DNA from: Myxococcus eversor
GTDB taxonomy: Bacteria > Myxococcota > Myxococcia > Myxococcales > Myxococcaceae
Direction: 5' to 3'
NCBI RefSeq assembly: GCF_010894455.1
Contig: NZ_JAAIXY010000010.1
Span: 298,940-362,939, forward strand
DNA: 64,000 nucleotides
A program made the position numbers and the translations under genes. Positions within the stretch are counted from its first letter, which is position 1; each line of letters opens with the position of its first letter. Below, one piece after another: positions 32,824-41,482 of the stretch. The notes beneath the pieces are model-generated. The model was not told where the DNA came from and made no database searches. It was given only the letters and a program-made list of their open reading frames with translations.

Positions 32824-34032
32824 ATGTCGCGGCGCGGTCTGCTCGCCCTCTGCCTCCTCCTCACCGCGTGTAAGCGGAACGCCTCGGCCCCGGACACGGG
32901 AGACGCCGGTCCGCCGGAGGTGTCCGCGGTGAAGGCCCCGGCGGCCAACGCCGCTCCGGTGGAAGGTGCCTCGCGTCCGGTGCAGCCACTCGCGGTGTGT
33001 CGCGCGCAAGGCAGCTCTCCCTTGGATGCGGCGCGCGGGTACTACGACGGGGGCCATTTCGAGGAGGCGCTGTCCTGCGCGGCGCAGGCGGCGGCCCTGG
33101 AGCCGGACCTGGCTGCGGCCCATGCCGAGCGCGGCGTGGCGCTGGCCGCGCTGGGCCGGGAGCCGGAGGCCCAGCTCGCCTTCGCGCGGGCGCTCGCCAT
33201 CGACCCCGGAGACTCGGACGCGCTGTTGGGCGCGGCGCACCTGTACGCGGTGCAACTGCCCTCCACGCGCGAGCGGGACGAGTTGGGCACGCTCTACGCC
33301 GAGCGAGGTCTGTCCCACCCCGGCACGCCTCCGGAATTGATTCCCCACCTGGCGCTGGTGGCGGCCATGGCCTTCAACGATTTGGGCCAGGCGGAAGAGG
33401 CCCTGGCGCGCGCGGCCATCGTCCTGGCCCGGGAGCCGGGAAGCAGGGAAGCGCTCTACGAGCGAGCCCTGGCCCTCTTCGAACTGTGTCGCTTCTCCGA
33501 GGCGAAGACGGCCTTCCTGTCGCTCGTCTCCGACGCGGAGCGCGCCGCGCACGCGCACCAGCACCTGGGCCTGTTGCTGGAGCGCGAGGGCAAGTGGAAG
33601 CAGGCGCAGGCGCACTTCGAGAAGGCCCGGAGCCTGGCGCCCGAGGACTTCCCGACGCCGCCCCTGCCTGGCGAGGACGCCTTCCGCGTGGACGTGGCGC
33701 GCGCCGTGTCCGAGCTGCCCGTGGACATGCGGAGCGACCTGGAGGGCGTGCCCGTCACCGCCGAGGAGCTGCCGTCCGAGAGCGACCTGCTGGCCAACCA
33801 GCCTCCTCTGTCGCCCACCATCCTTGGATTGTTCAGGGGGCCGCCTCTGGGCGCGCCGTGCGACGGAACGGAGACGCCGTGCCGCTCCGTGGTGCTCTAC
33901 CGACGCAACCTGGCGAGGGCCGTGCGCACGCCGGCGGAGCTGCGCGAGCAGATTCGCGTGACATTGCTGCACGAAATCGGGCATCTGCGAGGGGAGGACG
34001 ATGAAGAACTGGCCGCGCGCGGCCTGGAGTGA
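32824..34032 (+). CDS. Lipoprotein with TPRs and C-terminal zincin-like protease domain
   Basis: A 402-residue protein: lipoprotein signal MSRRGLLALCLLLTAC (lipobox LLTAC), Ala/Pro linker, TPR units (about 65-275; YYDGGHFEEALSCAAQA, AERGVALAALGREPEAQLAF, YERALALFELCRFSEAKTAF) and a C-terminal domain (about 305-402) with GLFRGPPLG, VVLYRRNLAR and TLLHEIGHLRGEDDEEL. The HEIGH (383-387) and the following DDEEL match the Zincin_1 family, usually a free 120-residue protein. The fusion would place a putative metallopeptidase on the envelope. The stop overlaps the next start by GTGA. Confidence 0.84.
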   Translation: MSRRGLLALCLLLTACKRNASAPDTGDAGPPEVSAVKAPAANAAPVEGASRPVQPLAVCRAQGSSPLDAARGYYDGGHFEEALSCAAQAAALEPDLAAAHAERGVALAALGREPEAQLAFARALAIDPGDSDALLGAAHLYAVQLPSTRERDELGTLYAERGLSHPGTPPELIPHLALVAAMAFNDLGQAEEALARAAIVLAREPGSREALYERALALFELCRFSEAKTAFLSLVSDAERAAHAHQHLGLLLEREGKWKQAQAHFEKARSLAPEDFPTPPLPGEDAFRVDVARAVSELPVDMRSDLEGVPVTAEELPSESDLLANQPPLSPTILGLFRGPPLGAPCDGTETPCRSVVLYRRNLARAVRTPAELREQIRVTLLHEIGHLRGEDDEELAARGLE

Positions 34033-35225
34033 CGCGAATGGCCATCCCCGTAACGCTTCCCGTTGCACGTACGACTCCCAAGGGCGCGAAGTCCCTGCGC
34101 ACCGGAAACCCCTGGCTGTACCGCACCGAACTGGCCGCCCCGCCCGACGTGACGGGCCCTGGCGCGGTGGTGCTGGTGGTGGACTCGCAGGGCAACCCCA
34201 TCGGTCAGGCCCTCTATGCGCGGCGCTCCCCGCTGGCGCTGCGGCTGCTGACGCGCAAGCCTCCTCGCGAGCAGCCGGTGAACGACCTTTTCTTCCGTCG
34301 TCGCCTGGAGGCCGCGCTCGCGCGCAGGGCCTCGCTGTCCGGCCGCGACGGCCTGCGACTGGTGCATGGTGAGTCGGACCAGCTGCCCGGCCTCTTCGTG
34401 GACCGCTACGGCAAGGGCCTGACGCTCCAGACGCTCTCCGAGGGCATGGACGCCCGCAAGGAGTCCCTCGCGAAGATGCTGGTGGAGCTCACCGGCGCCA
34501 CCCACGTGGTGTGCCGCGACGACGCCTCCGGCCGCGACTTCGAGGGTCTGCCTCGCGAGTCGCGCTTCCTGCACGGCGAGGGCGAGTCGCGCTTCACGTA
34601 CCACGAGGGTGACAACCGCTTCGAAGTGGACCTGCTGGGCGACATGAAGACGGGCGCGTTCCTGGACCAGGTGGACAACCATCTGCGTGCCGGAGAGCTG
34701 GCGCGGGGCGAGGCGCTGGACCTCTTCAGCTACCACGGTGGGTTCGCGCTGGCCCTGGCTCGCAACAGCGAGTCGGTGCTCGCGGTGGAGCAGGACGAGA
34801 AGGCAGCCGCGCGCATCGGCGACAACGCCCGCGCCAACAACCGGACGAACGTCAGCGTGGAGAACGCCAACGCCTTCGATGTGCTCAAGCGCTTCGACTC
34901 ACAGAGCCGACGCTTCGACACCATCGTGTTGGACCCGCCGGGGCTCGCCAAGCGCCGCGAGGGCCTGGAGACCGCACTGCGCGCCTACCACGAGCTGAAC
35001 CTGCGCGCGCTGCGGTGCCTGAAGCCGGACGGACTGCTCGTCACCTGCTCGTGCTCGGGCAAGTTGGACCGCGCGGGCTTCGAGGAGATGCTGCTCGGTG
35101 CCGCGGCGGACGCCAAGCGCCCGATTCAGATTCTGGAGCGCCGGGGCGCGGGCCTGGACCACCCGGTGCTCGGTGGGTTGGGGGAGACGGAGTATCTCAA
35201 GGCCCTCTACGTGCGCGCCCTCTAA
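34029..35225 (+). CDS. RlmI-like class I rRNA methyltransferase
   Basis: A 398-residue protein with an N-terminal PUA-type RNA-binding domain (about 14-90; LRTGNPWLYRTEL) and a class I methyltransferase: DLFSYHGGFALALA (SAM loop), AVEQDEKAAARIGDN and FDTIVLDPPGLAKR (catalytic DPP). E. coli RlmI makes m5C in 23S rRNA; this family match is good but the target base is not provable. CSCSG near residue 340 carries the conserved Cys of the fold. Start GTG 34029 (GTGA overlap) or ATG 34038. Confidence 0.88.
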   Translation: MTRMAIPVTLPVARTTPKGAKSLRTGNPWLYRTELAAPPDVTGPGAVVLVVDSQGNPIGQALYARRSPLALRLLTRKPPREQPVNDLFFRRRLEAALARRASLSGRDGLRLVHGESDQLPGLFVDRYGKGLTLQTLSEGMDARKESLAKMLVELTGATHVVCRDDASGRDFEGLPRESRFLHGEGESRFTYHEGDNRFEVDLLGDMKTGAFLDQVDNHLRAGELARGEALDLFSYHGGFALALARNSESVLAVEQDEKAAARIGDNARANNRTNVSVENANAFDVLKRFDSQSRRFDTIVLDPPGLAKRREGLETALRAYHELNLRALRCLKPDGLLVTCSCSGKLDRAGFEEMLLGAAADAKRPIQILERRGAGLDHPVLGGLGETEYLKALYVRAL

Positions 35226-35252
35226 CCGCGCGCACGGGGACGACGGGGCTGC

Positions 35253-35795
35253 TCAAGACAGCCCCAGCTCCTTGCGCAGCTTGCCCACGATCTTGAAGTA
35301 CTCGGTTCGGGGGAAGGGGACATTGAGGATGTGGAAGTCCTTCTTGGCCAACCCCACGCAGCCGAAGCAGTAGTTGCAGTCCTGCAGGTTGCGGCAGAGC
35401 ACCAGGTACGCGCTGGTGGTGCAGTTCTCGCTCTGCAGACAGTAGGCGCACGCGTGACAGCTCTTGCACTCCACGCAGTGCGAGCAGTTGTTGCACAGCT
35501 CGCACCGCGTGCAGTGGGTGCACTGGAAGCAGCTGTCGCAGTCCTTGCAGAACATGCAGTTGGCGCAGCGTTGACAGCCCTCACACGCGTAGGAGCCCGG
35601 GTTGCCGGGGTCCGACGCGTAGCTCTTGGTGAGCTTCTGCAACTGCTCCAGGAACTCCCGCTTGCCGAGCGCCGACACCAGCGCGCGCGCCGCCTTCTCC
35701 GCGGCGAGCGGATCCACTGCGTCTGGCCGCGTACCTTTCTCCTTCACCACCCGGGACACTCCTTGCCCGTCTTTGGGGCTCTCTTCTGGGCTCAC
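35253..35795 (-). CDS. Protein with cysteine at every third residue (17 in register)
   Basis: A 180-residue protein. Residues 71-119 have Cys at 71, 74, 77 and so on to 119 without a break: 17 cysteines at exact 3-residue spacing. Five more follow (125, 134, 140, 143, 146). The N-terminus (1-60) is helical and charged; the last 35 residues (KKDFHILNVPFPRTEYFKIV) are a conserved-looking tail. No signal peptide. CxxCxxC repeats could hold Fe-S clusters or zinc, or form a solenoid; I know no assigned function. The ATG overlaps the stop of an upstream lipoprotein (ATGA). Confidence 0.85.
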   Translation of the reverse strand: MSPEESPKDGQGVSRVVKEKGTRPDAVDPLAAEKAARALVSALGKREFLEQLQKLTKSYASDPGNPGSYACEGCQRCANCMFCKDCDSCFQCTHCTRCELCNNCSHCVECKSCHACAYCLQSENCTTSAYLVLCRNLQDCNYCFGCVGLAKKDFHILNVPFPRTEYFKIVGKLRKELGLS

Positions 35796-36355
35796 TGAAG
35801 CCGGGCCAGCCCGGCCAGGTCGATTCCTCGCGCCACCCGCCGCACCTCCACCGTCCCCGGGAAGCCTCGGCTGGTGACGGCCACCACGAAGCGGTCCCCC
35901 ACCAGGAGATTGGCCTCCGCCAGCGACTCCTCCGCGTCGTATCTCACGAAGCCCACCGCGTCCTTCCAGTGGATGGGCGCCGCCGGGTCGCTGGGTGCCC
36001 GGCCCTTGGCCCGCTCCGCCGCGTCGCGGATGGCCTGCCCAATCTTCTCGCCCATCGTGGTGTCCACGATGCGCACCTTCACCTCTCGCCCCTCACCTCG
36101 GGTGAACAGGCGCTCGGCCTCGGACACCGACACCTCGCCGTACTTGCCGGTGGAGCCCTGCGTCCGTGCGACGGTGAAGCCTTCCAGTTCCTCTGGGAGG
36201 AAGGGGGCCAGCGACTTGAAGTACACGCAGGGCGCGCTCGCGGCGGGCACGGAGGCTTCCACCTCGCCCATGGCGGCGTCACGCTCCATGCATCCGACAC
36301 CGGGAGCGAGCGCGAGCAGGGCGGCGGTGAGGCGGAGGAGAAAGTTGTCGCGCAC
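35792..36355 (-). CDS. Lipoprotein, partner of the Cys-repeat protein
   Basis: A 187-residue protein starting at GTG 36355: MRDNFLLRLTAALLALAPGV then GC, a lipoprotein-like signal (lipobox PGVGC). A longer frame from 36409 would overlap the pcrA start and is rejected. The mature domain (AAPIHWKDAVGFVRYDAEES, ANLLVGDRFVVAVTSRGFPG) is not recognised. It starts 34 bases from pcrA (divergent) and is co-translated with the Cys-repeat protein, so the two probably work together. Confidence 0.72.
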   Translation of the reverse strand: MRDNFLLRLTAALLALAPGVGCMERDAAMGEVEASVPAASAPCVYFKSLAPFLPEELEGFTVARTQGSTGKYGEVSVSEAERLFTRGEGREVKVRIVDTTMGEKIGQAIRDAAERAKGRAPSDPAAPIHWKDAVGFVRYDAEESLAEANLLVGDRFVVAVTSRGFPGTVEVRRVARGIDLAGLARLQ

Positions 36356-36389
36356 GGACGAATCAAAGGGTATCCCCGGCCCGCGCGCA

Positions 36390-38453
36390 ATGGACCTCTC
36401 GAAGCTCAACCCTCCTCAGCGCGAGGCCGTGGTTACCCTCCAGGGGCCCTTGCTGGTCCTCGCGGGCGCTGGCAGCGGCAAGACTCGCGTCATCACCCAC
36501 CGCATCGTCCACCTGCTCGACGAGCGACCAGACCACATCCTGGCTCGCAACATCCTCGCCGTCACCTTCACCAACAAGGCGGCCACGGAGATGAAGGAGC
36601 GCCTGGTCCACATGGCCGGGCCGCGTGCGCAGGGAGTGCTGGTGTGCACCTTCCACGCCTTTGGCGCGGAGATGCTCCGCGAGGATATCCACCGCCTGGG
36701 GTGGCCCAAGAAGTTCGCCATTGCCGACATGGGCGACCAGCTGGCCATCATCCGCCGCGCCATGCGCGAGCACCGCATCGACGACCGCTCCTTCGACGCG
36801 CGCAAGGTGCTCAACCTCATCTCCAAGGCGAAGAACTCCGGCAAGGCCCCGGAGCCCAAGCCGGAGGGCATCGGCGATGACTACGACCTCATCACCCACA
36901 TGGTGTACCCGGACTACCAGCTCGCGCTGAAGGCGCAGGGCTCGGTGGACTTCGATGACCTGCTCCTGCTGCCCGCGCGCCTGTTGCGCGAGCACTCGGA
37001 CCTCTACGTCAAGTACACGCGCCGTTTCCGCTATCTGCTGGTGGACGAGTTCCAGGACACCAACCTGGCCCAGTTGGACGTGCTCAAGCTGATGGCCGGC
37101 GAGTCGCGCAACGTGTGCGCGGTGGGTGACGACGACCAGTGCATCTACTCGTGGCGCGGCGCGGAGGTGCGCAACATCCTCCACTTCGACCACTTCTTCC
37201 CGGGCAGCAAGGAAGTGCGGCTGGAGCAGAACTATCGCTCCGTGCAGATGGTGCTGGACGCGGCCAACGCCGTCATCGCGAAGAACCCCGAGCGCAAGGC
37301 CAAGCAGATGTGGACCGACCGCAAGGGCGGTCCCAAGGTCAAGATCGTGGCGTGCCCCAATGACGAGGAGGAGGCCCGCTTCGTCGCGCACGAAATCCAG
37401 AAGCACGTGTCGCTGGGCGTCCCCGAGGACGACATCGCGGTGCTCTACCGGACCAACGGCCAGTCCCACCCGGTGGAGGAGATGCTGCGCGAGAAGGGCA
37501 TCCCCTACGAGGTTGTCGGTGGCAGCGAGTTCTTCGACCGGCGCGAGGTGAAGGACGTCATCGCGTACTTCAAGGTCATCGTGAACCGGCTGGACGAAAT
37601 CTCCCTCATGCGCATCGTCAACGTCCCGTCCCGGGGCATTGGCGACGTGACGATGGAGCGGCTGCACGGGCACTCGCGCTCCGAGGGCGTCACCCTGTGG
37701 ACGGTGATGCGCAAGGCCACCGAGTACGAGGACCTGCCCCCCGGCGCCGGCGAGAAGGTCCGCGAGTTCGTCGAGCTGGTGGAGCGCTACCGCGCGGCCT
37801 ACGAGCACGGCCAACTTGCCACCGTGACGCGCAAGCTGCTGGAGGAGATTGGCTTCCGCGAGGCCACCCGCGCCCACGCGCCCAGCGCCACCAGCGCGGA
37901 CAAGAAGCTCAAGGGCGTGGACGGGGTGCTCGGCTCGCTGGAGCGCTTCGAGAAACGCGAGGGCCCCAAGGCCAGCCTCCTGACGTACCTCAACCGCCTC
38001 AGCCTGGACACCAAGCAGGAGGAGGACGAGGACGTGCCCGGCGCCAACCGCCGCGTCACCCTGATGACGGTGCACGCCTCCAAGGGCCTGGAGTACCGGC
38101 TCGTCTTCTTCATCGGCATGGAGGAGGACCTGATGCCCCACGGTGGCATGCAGGGCGAGGCGCAGAACCTCGAGGAGGAGCGCCGCCTCTGCTACGTGGG
38201 CATCACCCGCGCCAAGGAGACGCTGTACCTCACCCGCGCCGTCACCCGGGTGAAGCGCGGCAAGGAGGTGCCCCGGACGCCCTCCCGTTTCCTGGAGGAC
38301 CTGCCCGCCGAGGTCGCCGAGCACGTCGCCATGGATGCGCCGCGTCAAGGCGACCCCACGCCAGAGGAGAAGAACTTCTTCGCGAACCTGAAGGAGCGCT
38401 TCAAGAAGCCGGCGCCCGGGGCTCCGGGGGGCGGTGGGGTGCCCGGGCGGTAG
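36390..38453 (+). CDS. UvrD/PcrA/Rep superfamily I DNA helicase
   Basis: A 687-residue 3'-5' helicase: motif I AGAGSGKT (25-32), motif II LLVDEFQDTN, motif III VGDDDQCIYSWRGA, LEQNYRS (IV), TVHASKGLEY (V) and RRLCYVGITRAKE (VI). Used in repair and in removing RecA or RNA polymerase. Length fits Rep or PcrA (about 670-740). A disordered Pro/Gly end (PAPGAPGGGGVPGR) may bind partners. The 5' part of the long upstream frame overlaps an opposite gene, so ATG 36390 is chosen. Confidence 0.95.
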   Translation: MDLSKLNPPQREAVVTLQGPLLVLAGAGSGKTRVITHRIVHLLDERPDHILARNILAVTFTNKAATEMKERLVHMAGPRAQGVLVCTFHAFGAEMLREDIHRLGWPKKFAIADMGDQLAIIRRAMREHRIDDRSFDARKVLNLISKAKNSGKAPEPKPEGIGDDYDLITHMVYPDYQLALKAQGSVDFDDLLLLPARLLREHSDLYVKYTRRFRYLLVDEFQDTNLAQLDVLKLMAGESRNVCAVGDDDQCIYSWRGAEVRNILHFDHFFPGSKEVRLEQNYRSVQMVLDAANAVIAKNPERKAKQMWTDRKGGPKVKIVACPNDEEEARFVAHEIQKHVSLGVPEDDIAVLYRTNGQSHPVEEMLREKGIPYEVVGGSEFFDRREVKDVIAYFKVIVNRLDEISLMRIVNVPSRGIGDVTMERLHGHSRSEGVTLWTVMRKATEYEDLPPGAGEKVREFVELVERYRAAYEHGQLATVTRKLLEEIGFREATRAHAPSATSADKKLKGVDGVLGSLERFEKREGPKASLLTYLNRLSLDTKQEEDEDVPGANRRVTLMTVHASKGLEYRLVFFIGMEEDLMPHGGMQGEAQNLEEERRLCYVGITRAKETLYLTRAVTRVKRGKEVPRTPSRFLEDLPAEVAEHVAMDAPRQGDPTPEEKNFFANLKERFKKPAPGAPGGGGVPGR

Positions 38454-38504
38454 GGTGGGGTGGGGGCGGCAGGCGAGCATTCCAGGGCCGAGGCCCCGCC
38501 AACC

Positions 38505-38648
38505 TTGACTTGATCCTCCATGCCGACTAGGAGGGTCGGCCTTTCCAGGCCTCCGTGGAGTTTCGACGGCGGACCTGCGGTTGGTTAGGCACGTTCAGCG
38601 GTCCCCCGGCATGCACCTGGCGGCCGCGAGAAGTTTGGAGTGCAAGAA
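38505..38648 (+). promoter_or_regulatory. Promoter and leader of the rplM-rpsI operon
   Basis: A -35/-10-like pair TTGACT (38505-38510), 17 bases, then TAGGAG (38528-38533) precedes the operon. The leader holds a GGCCT-TTCC-AGGCC hairpin (38538-38551) and GGAG 9 bases before ATG 38649. L13 autoregulation through its leader is known in E. coli; whether this leader does that is inference. Confidence 0.5.
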
Positions 38649-39095
38649 ATGTCGCAGAAGACCTACAGCGCGAAGGCTGGGGACATCAAGCGCCAGTGGC
38701 ACGTCGTTGACGTGTCCGACAAGGTGCTGGGCCGCGCGGCGAGCCAGATTGCCACCCTCCTCAAGGGCAAGCACAAGGCCATCTACACGCCGTCCATCGA
38801 CACGGGCGACCACGTCATCGTCATCAACGCCGACAAGGTGAAGGTGACGGGAACGAAGGAGCAGGACAAGCTCTACTACCGGCACTCCCGTGCGGGTTTC
38901 CCGGGTGGCTTGAAGATCACCAACCTGGAGAAGCTCCGTCAGCGTCACCCCGAGGACGTCATCCTCAACGCCGTGCGTCGCATGATGCCCCGCAACGCGC
39001 TGGGCCGGCAGATGATGACGAAGCTGAAGGTCTACGCAGGTGACACCCACCCGCACGCCGCCCAGAAGCCGGCCGCGTTCGCGGTCGAGGCGTAA
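38649..39095 (+). CDS. rplM: 50S ribosomal protein L13
   Basis: A 148-residue ribosomal protein: [65 protein letters not shown] and [19 protein letters not shown] are the family blocks. ATG 38649 with TTTGGAG upstream is preferred to GTG 38640. rpsI follows 14 bases later, the standard rplM-rpsI order. Confidence 0.98.
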   Translation: MSQKTYSAKAGDIKRQWHVVDVSDKVLGRAASQIATLLKGKHKAIYTPSIDTGDHVIVINADKVKVTGTKEQDKLYYRHSRAGFPGGLKITNLEKLRQRHPEDVILNAVRRMMPRNALGRQMMTKLKVYAGDTHPHAAQKPAAFAVEA

Positions 39096-39109
39096 GGGAG
39101 ACAACGTCC

Positions 39110-39511
39110 ATGCCCATTCACCAAGAGCTCGGTTTCTACGCCACCGGCCGCCGCAAGGAAGCCACCGCCCGCGTGTGGCTCCGTCCCGGCACGGGTCAGG
39201 TCACCGTCAACGGTCGGGAGATCAACGACTACTTCGGTCGTGAGACCTCGAAGATGGTGCTCAATCAGCCCCTCGAGATCCTCGAGCAGAAGGGGAAGCT
39301 CGACGTCACCGTGAACGTTCGCGGCGGCGGTCTCTCCGGTCAGGCCGGTGCCATCCGTCACGGCATCGCCCGCGCCCTGTGCGCCTTCAACCCGGAGTTC
39401 CGTCCGGCGCTGAAGAAGGCCGGCTTCCTCACCCGCGATGCTCGCGCGGTCGAGCGCAAGAAGTACGGTCAGCCGGGCGCGCGTCGCCGGTTCCAGTTCT
39501 CCAAGCGCTAA
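39110..39511 (+). CDS. rpsI: 30S ribosomal protein S9
   Basis: A 133-residue S9: [48 protein letters not shown] and the C-terminal tail RRRFQFSKR, whose last Lys-Arg reaches the P-site tRNA. Complete. A terminator follows 30 bases later. Confidence 0.98.
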   Translation: MPIHQELGFYATGRRKEATARVWLRPGTGQVTVNGREINDYFGRETSKMVLNQPLEILEQKGKLDVTVNVRGGGLSGQAGAIRHGIARALCAFNPEFRPALKKAGFLTRDARAVERKKYGQPGARRRFQFSKR

Positions 39512-39542
39512 CCGCTCAGGTTGGTCGCTCGGTTGTCTCCCG

Positions 39543-39583
39543 CGGCGGAGGCTCTCTCACGAGGGTCTCCGCCGTGGTGTTTT
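39543..39583 (+). terminator. Terminator of rplM-rpsI
   Basis: Stem CGGCGGAG (39543-39550) with CTCCGCCG (39567-39574), then TGGTGTTTT. It separates the ribosomal operon from the pilT-like gene. Confidence 0.85.
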
Positions 39584-39647
39584 CCGGGACTCACTGCTTC
39601 CCTCGGTCGCTTCGGCGCGGGGGCGTCTGCTACGATTCCAGGCGCCC

Positions 39648-41033
39648 ATGGAACTGAATGAGATTCTGCAGATCGCCCTGCGCGGCGGTGCCTCCGACAT
39701 TCATCTCAAGGCAGGTCTGCCACCCATGTTCCGGGTGGATGGCTCGCTGGTGCCGTTGAAGGACGGTCGTCGCCTCCCTCCCGAGGAGGTGGCGCGCATG
39801 GCCTTCGGCATCATGAACGAGTTCCAGAAGGAGAAGTTCAAGTCGAGCAACGAGGTGGACCTGGCGTACGGCGTTCCGGGCCTGGGTCGCTTCCGCGTGA
39901 ACGTCTTCCAGCAGCGAGGCACCGTGGGCGCGGTGCTGCGTGTCATCCCGTTCAAGGTGATGACCATGCAGGACCTGTTGTTGCCGCAGGTGCTGGCGAA
40001 GATTTGTGGTGAGGAGCGCGGCCTGGTCCTGGTGACGGGGACGACGGGCTCGGGCAAGTCCACGACGCTGGCGGCGATGATCGACCACATCAACGCCAAC
40101 GAGACCAGTCACATCATGACGATTGAGGACCCCATCGAGTTCCTCATCCGGGACAAGCGCTCCATCGTGAACCAGCGCGAAGTGGGCGTGGACACGATGA
40201 GCTTCGCGCAGGCGCTCAAGAGCGCGCTGCGGCAGGACCCGGACGTCATCCTCGTGGGCGAAATGCGAGACCACGAGACCATCGAAACGGCGCTGCACGC
40301 GGCGGAGACGGGCCACCTCGTCATGTCGACGCTGCACACGCTGGACGCGACGGAGACCGTCAACCGCATCGTCTCCGCCTTCCCTCCGCACCAGCAGAAG
40401 CAGGTGCGCATCCAGCTCGCGAGCGTGCTCAAGGGCGTGGTCAGCCAGCGCCTGGTGCCGCGCGCGGACGGCAAGGGCCGCGTGGCCGCCGTCGAAGTGC
40501 TGCGAGTCACCGCGCGCGTGCGTGAGCTCATCGAGGACAAGGACCGGACGAAGGAGATTCACGACGCCATCGCCCAGGGCACCGACTCGTACGGCATGCA
40601 GACCTTCGACCAGTCGTTGATGAGCCTGGTTCGGCAGGGGCTGGTGACTTACGAGGAGGCCCACCGCCAGGCGTCCAACCCGGACGACTTCGCGCTGCGC
40701 TTCTCCGGCATCAGCGGCACGTCCGACTCGAAGTGGGACAACTTCGACGCCAAGCCCGGCGATGCCCGCCCGATTCCCGGCTCCGCCGCCTTCGCGCAGA
40801 AGGGAGCGCCCACGGGGGCCGCCGCGCCGCCTCCGGCTGCTCCGCCCACGCCGGTGCCCGCCCAGGCCCAGCGTCCGGCGCCGCCCACGGCTCCCCCCGC
40901 CGCGCGTCCGCCCGCACCCGCCCAGGCCGCGCGTCCTCCGGCGCCCGCGCCCCCTCGTCCGGCGCCCGCGCCCGCCGCGGCTCCCGCGCCAGCGGCGGGT
41001 GGGGACGACGACTTCCAGATCGAACGCTTCTGA
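39648..41033 (+). CDS. PilT-type ATPase with Pro/Ala-rich tail
   Basis: A 461-residue secretion-type ATPase of the PilT family, the motor that retracts type IV pili. Walker A GTTGSGKST (about 130-138), the Asp-box IMTIEDPIEF, Walker B region DVILVGEMRDHETI and the His-box TGHLVMSTLHTLDA are intact. The core ends near 370; about 85 further residues are Pro/Ala-rich (PAPPTAPPAARPPAPAQAAR style) ending in DDDFQIERF. Myxobacteria carry several pilT paralogues, so this may not be the main retraction motor. Start ATG 39648. Confidence 0.9.
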   Translation: MELNEILQIALRGGASDIHLKAGLPPMFRVDGSLVPLKDGRRLPPEEVARMAFGIMNEFQKEKFKSSNEVDLAYGVPGLGRFRVNVFQQRGTVGAVLRVIPFKVMTMQDLLLPQVLAKICGEERGLVLVTGTTGSGKSTTLAAMIDHINANETSHIMTIEDPIEFLIRDKRSIVNQREVGVDTMSFAQALKSALRQDPDVILVGEMRDHETIETALHAAETGHLVMSTLHTLDATETVNRIVSAFPPHQQKQVRIQLASVLKGVVSQRLVPRADGKGRVAAVEVLRVTARVRELIEDKDRTKEIHDAIAQGTDSYGMQTFDQSLMSLVRQGLVTYEEAHRQASNPDDFALRFSGISGTSDSKWDNFDAKPGDARPIPGSAAFAQKGAPTGAAAPPPAAPPTPVPAQAQRPAPPTAPPAARPPAPAQAARPPAPAPPRPAPAPAAAPAPAAGGDDDFQIERF

Positions 41034-41330
41034 GCGCTGGAGCCGGGCCCATCCATTTCACCGGATGGGCCGGTTCGGTCCGCGCGACGCGCTCCACGCG
41101 GGCGCCATTCCGCACTGTCCGATGGGACGGTTTGCCTGGGTGAGTCGCTCTGCGCAGGAGCTGATTCGCTGAGTGGTGGTCGAGCCCATCCGTTTCACCG
41201 GATGGGCCGGCCTGGCCTGGGCGAATCGCTCCGAGCGGACGCCATTCCGCCCGGCCTGATGGGACGGTTCGCTTGGGTGATTCGTGCTGAGCGGGAGCCG
41301 CTCCGTTTCACCGGGTGAGCCGGCACGCCT
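41031..41330 (+). repeat. Degenerate tandem repeat (about 137 and 113 bp) with strong hairpins
   Basis: Three related units start with CTGAG at 41030, 41169 and 41287; in the first the TGA is the pilT stop. Unit 1 folds GGCCCATCC-ATTTCACC-GGATGGGCC (41046-41071), unit 2 GCCCATCC-GTTTCACC-GGATGGGC (41184-41207); unit 3 is imperfect. A second shared block is CGCCATTCCGC...GATGGGACGGTT. No gene lies between 41034 and 41482; the remainder (41331-41482) shows nothing assignable. Confidence 0.85.
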
Positions 41331-41482
41331 GAGTGTGCGCATCGAGAGGTCGCGTCGCCCATTTCAGCGGACGAGCGGGCCCGTTCGAGCGCCCCAGTCC
41401 AGCGGATCCGCAAGGGCAGGGGCCTCGCTGCTCAGGGTGGATCCGCGAAACGGGCCTGGCCTCGACGTAAAGCGCGACGTCG

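Noticed and set aside
35792-36409. Longer form of the lipoprotein starting at 36409
   Set aside because: Would overlap the pcrA start and lose the lipoprotein signal at the N-terminus; GTG 36355 gives a proper signal.
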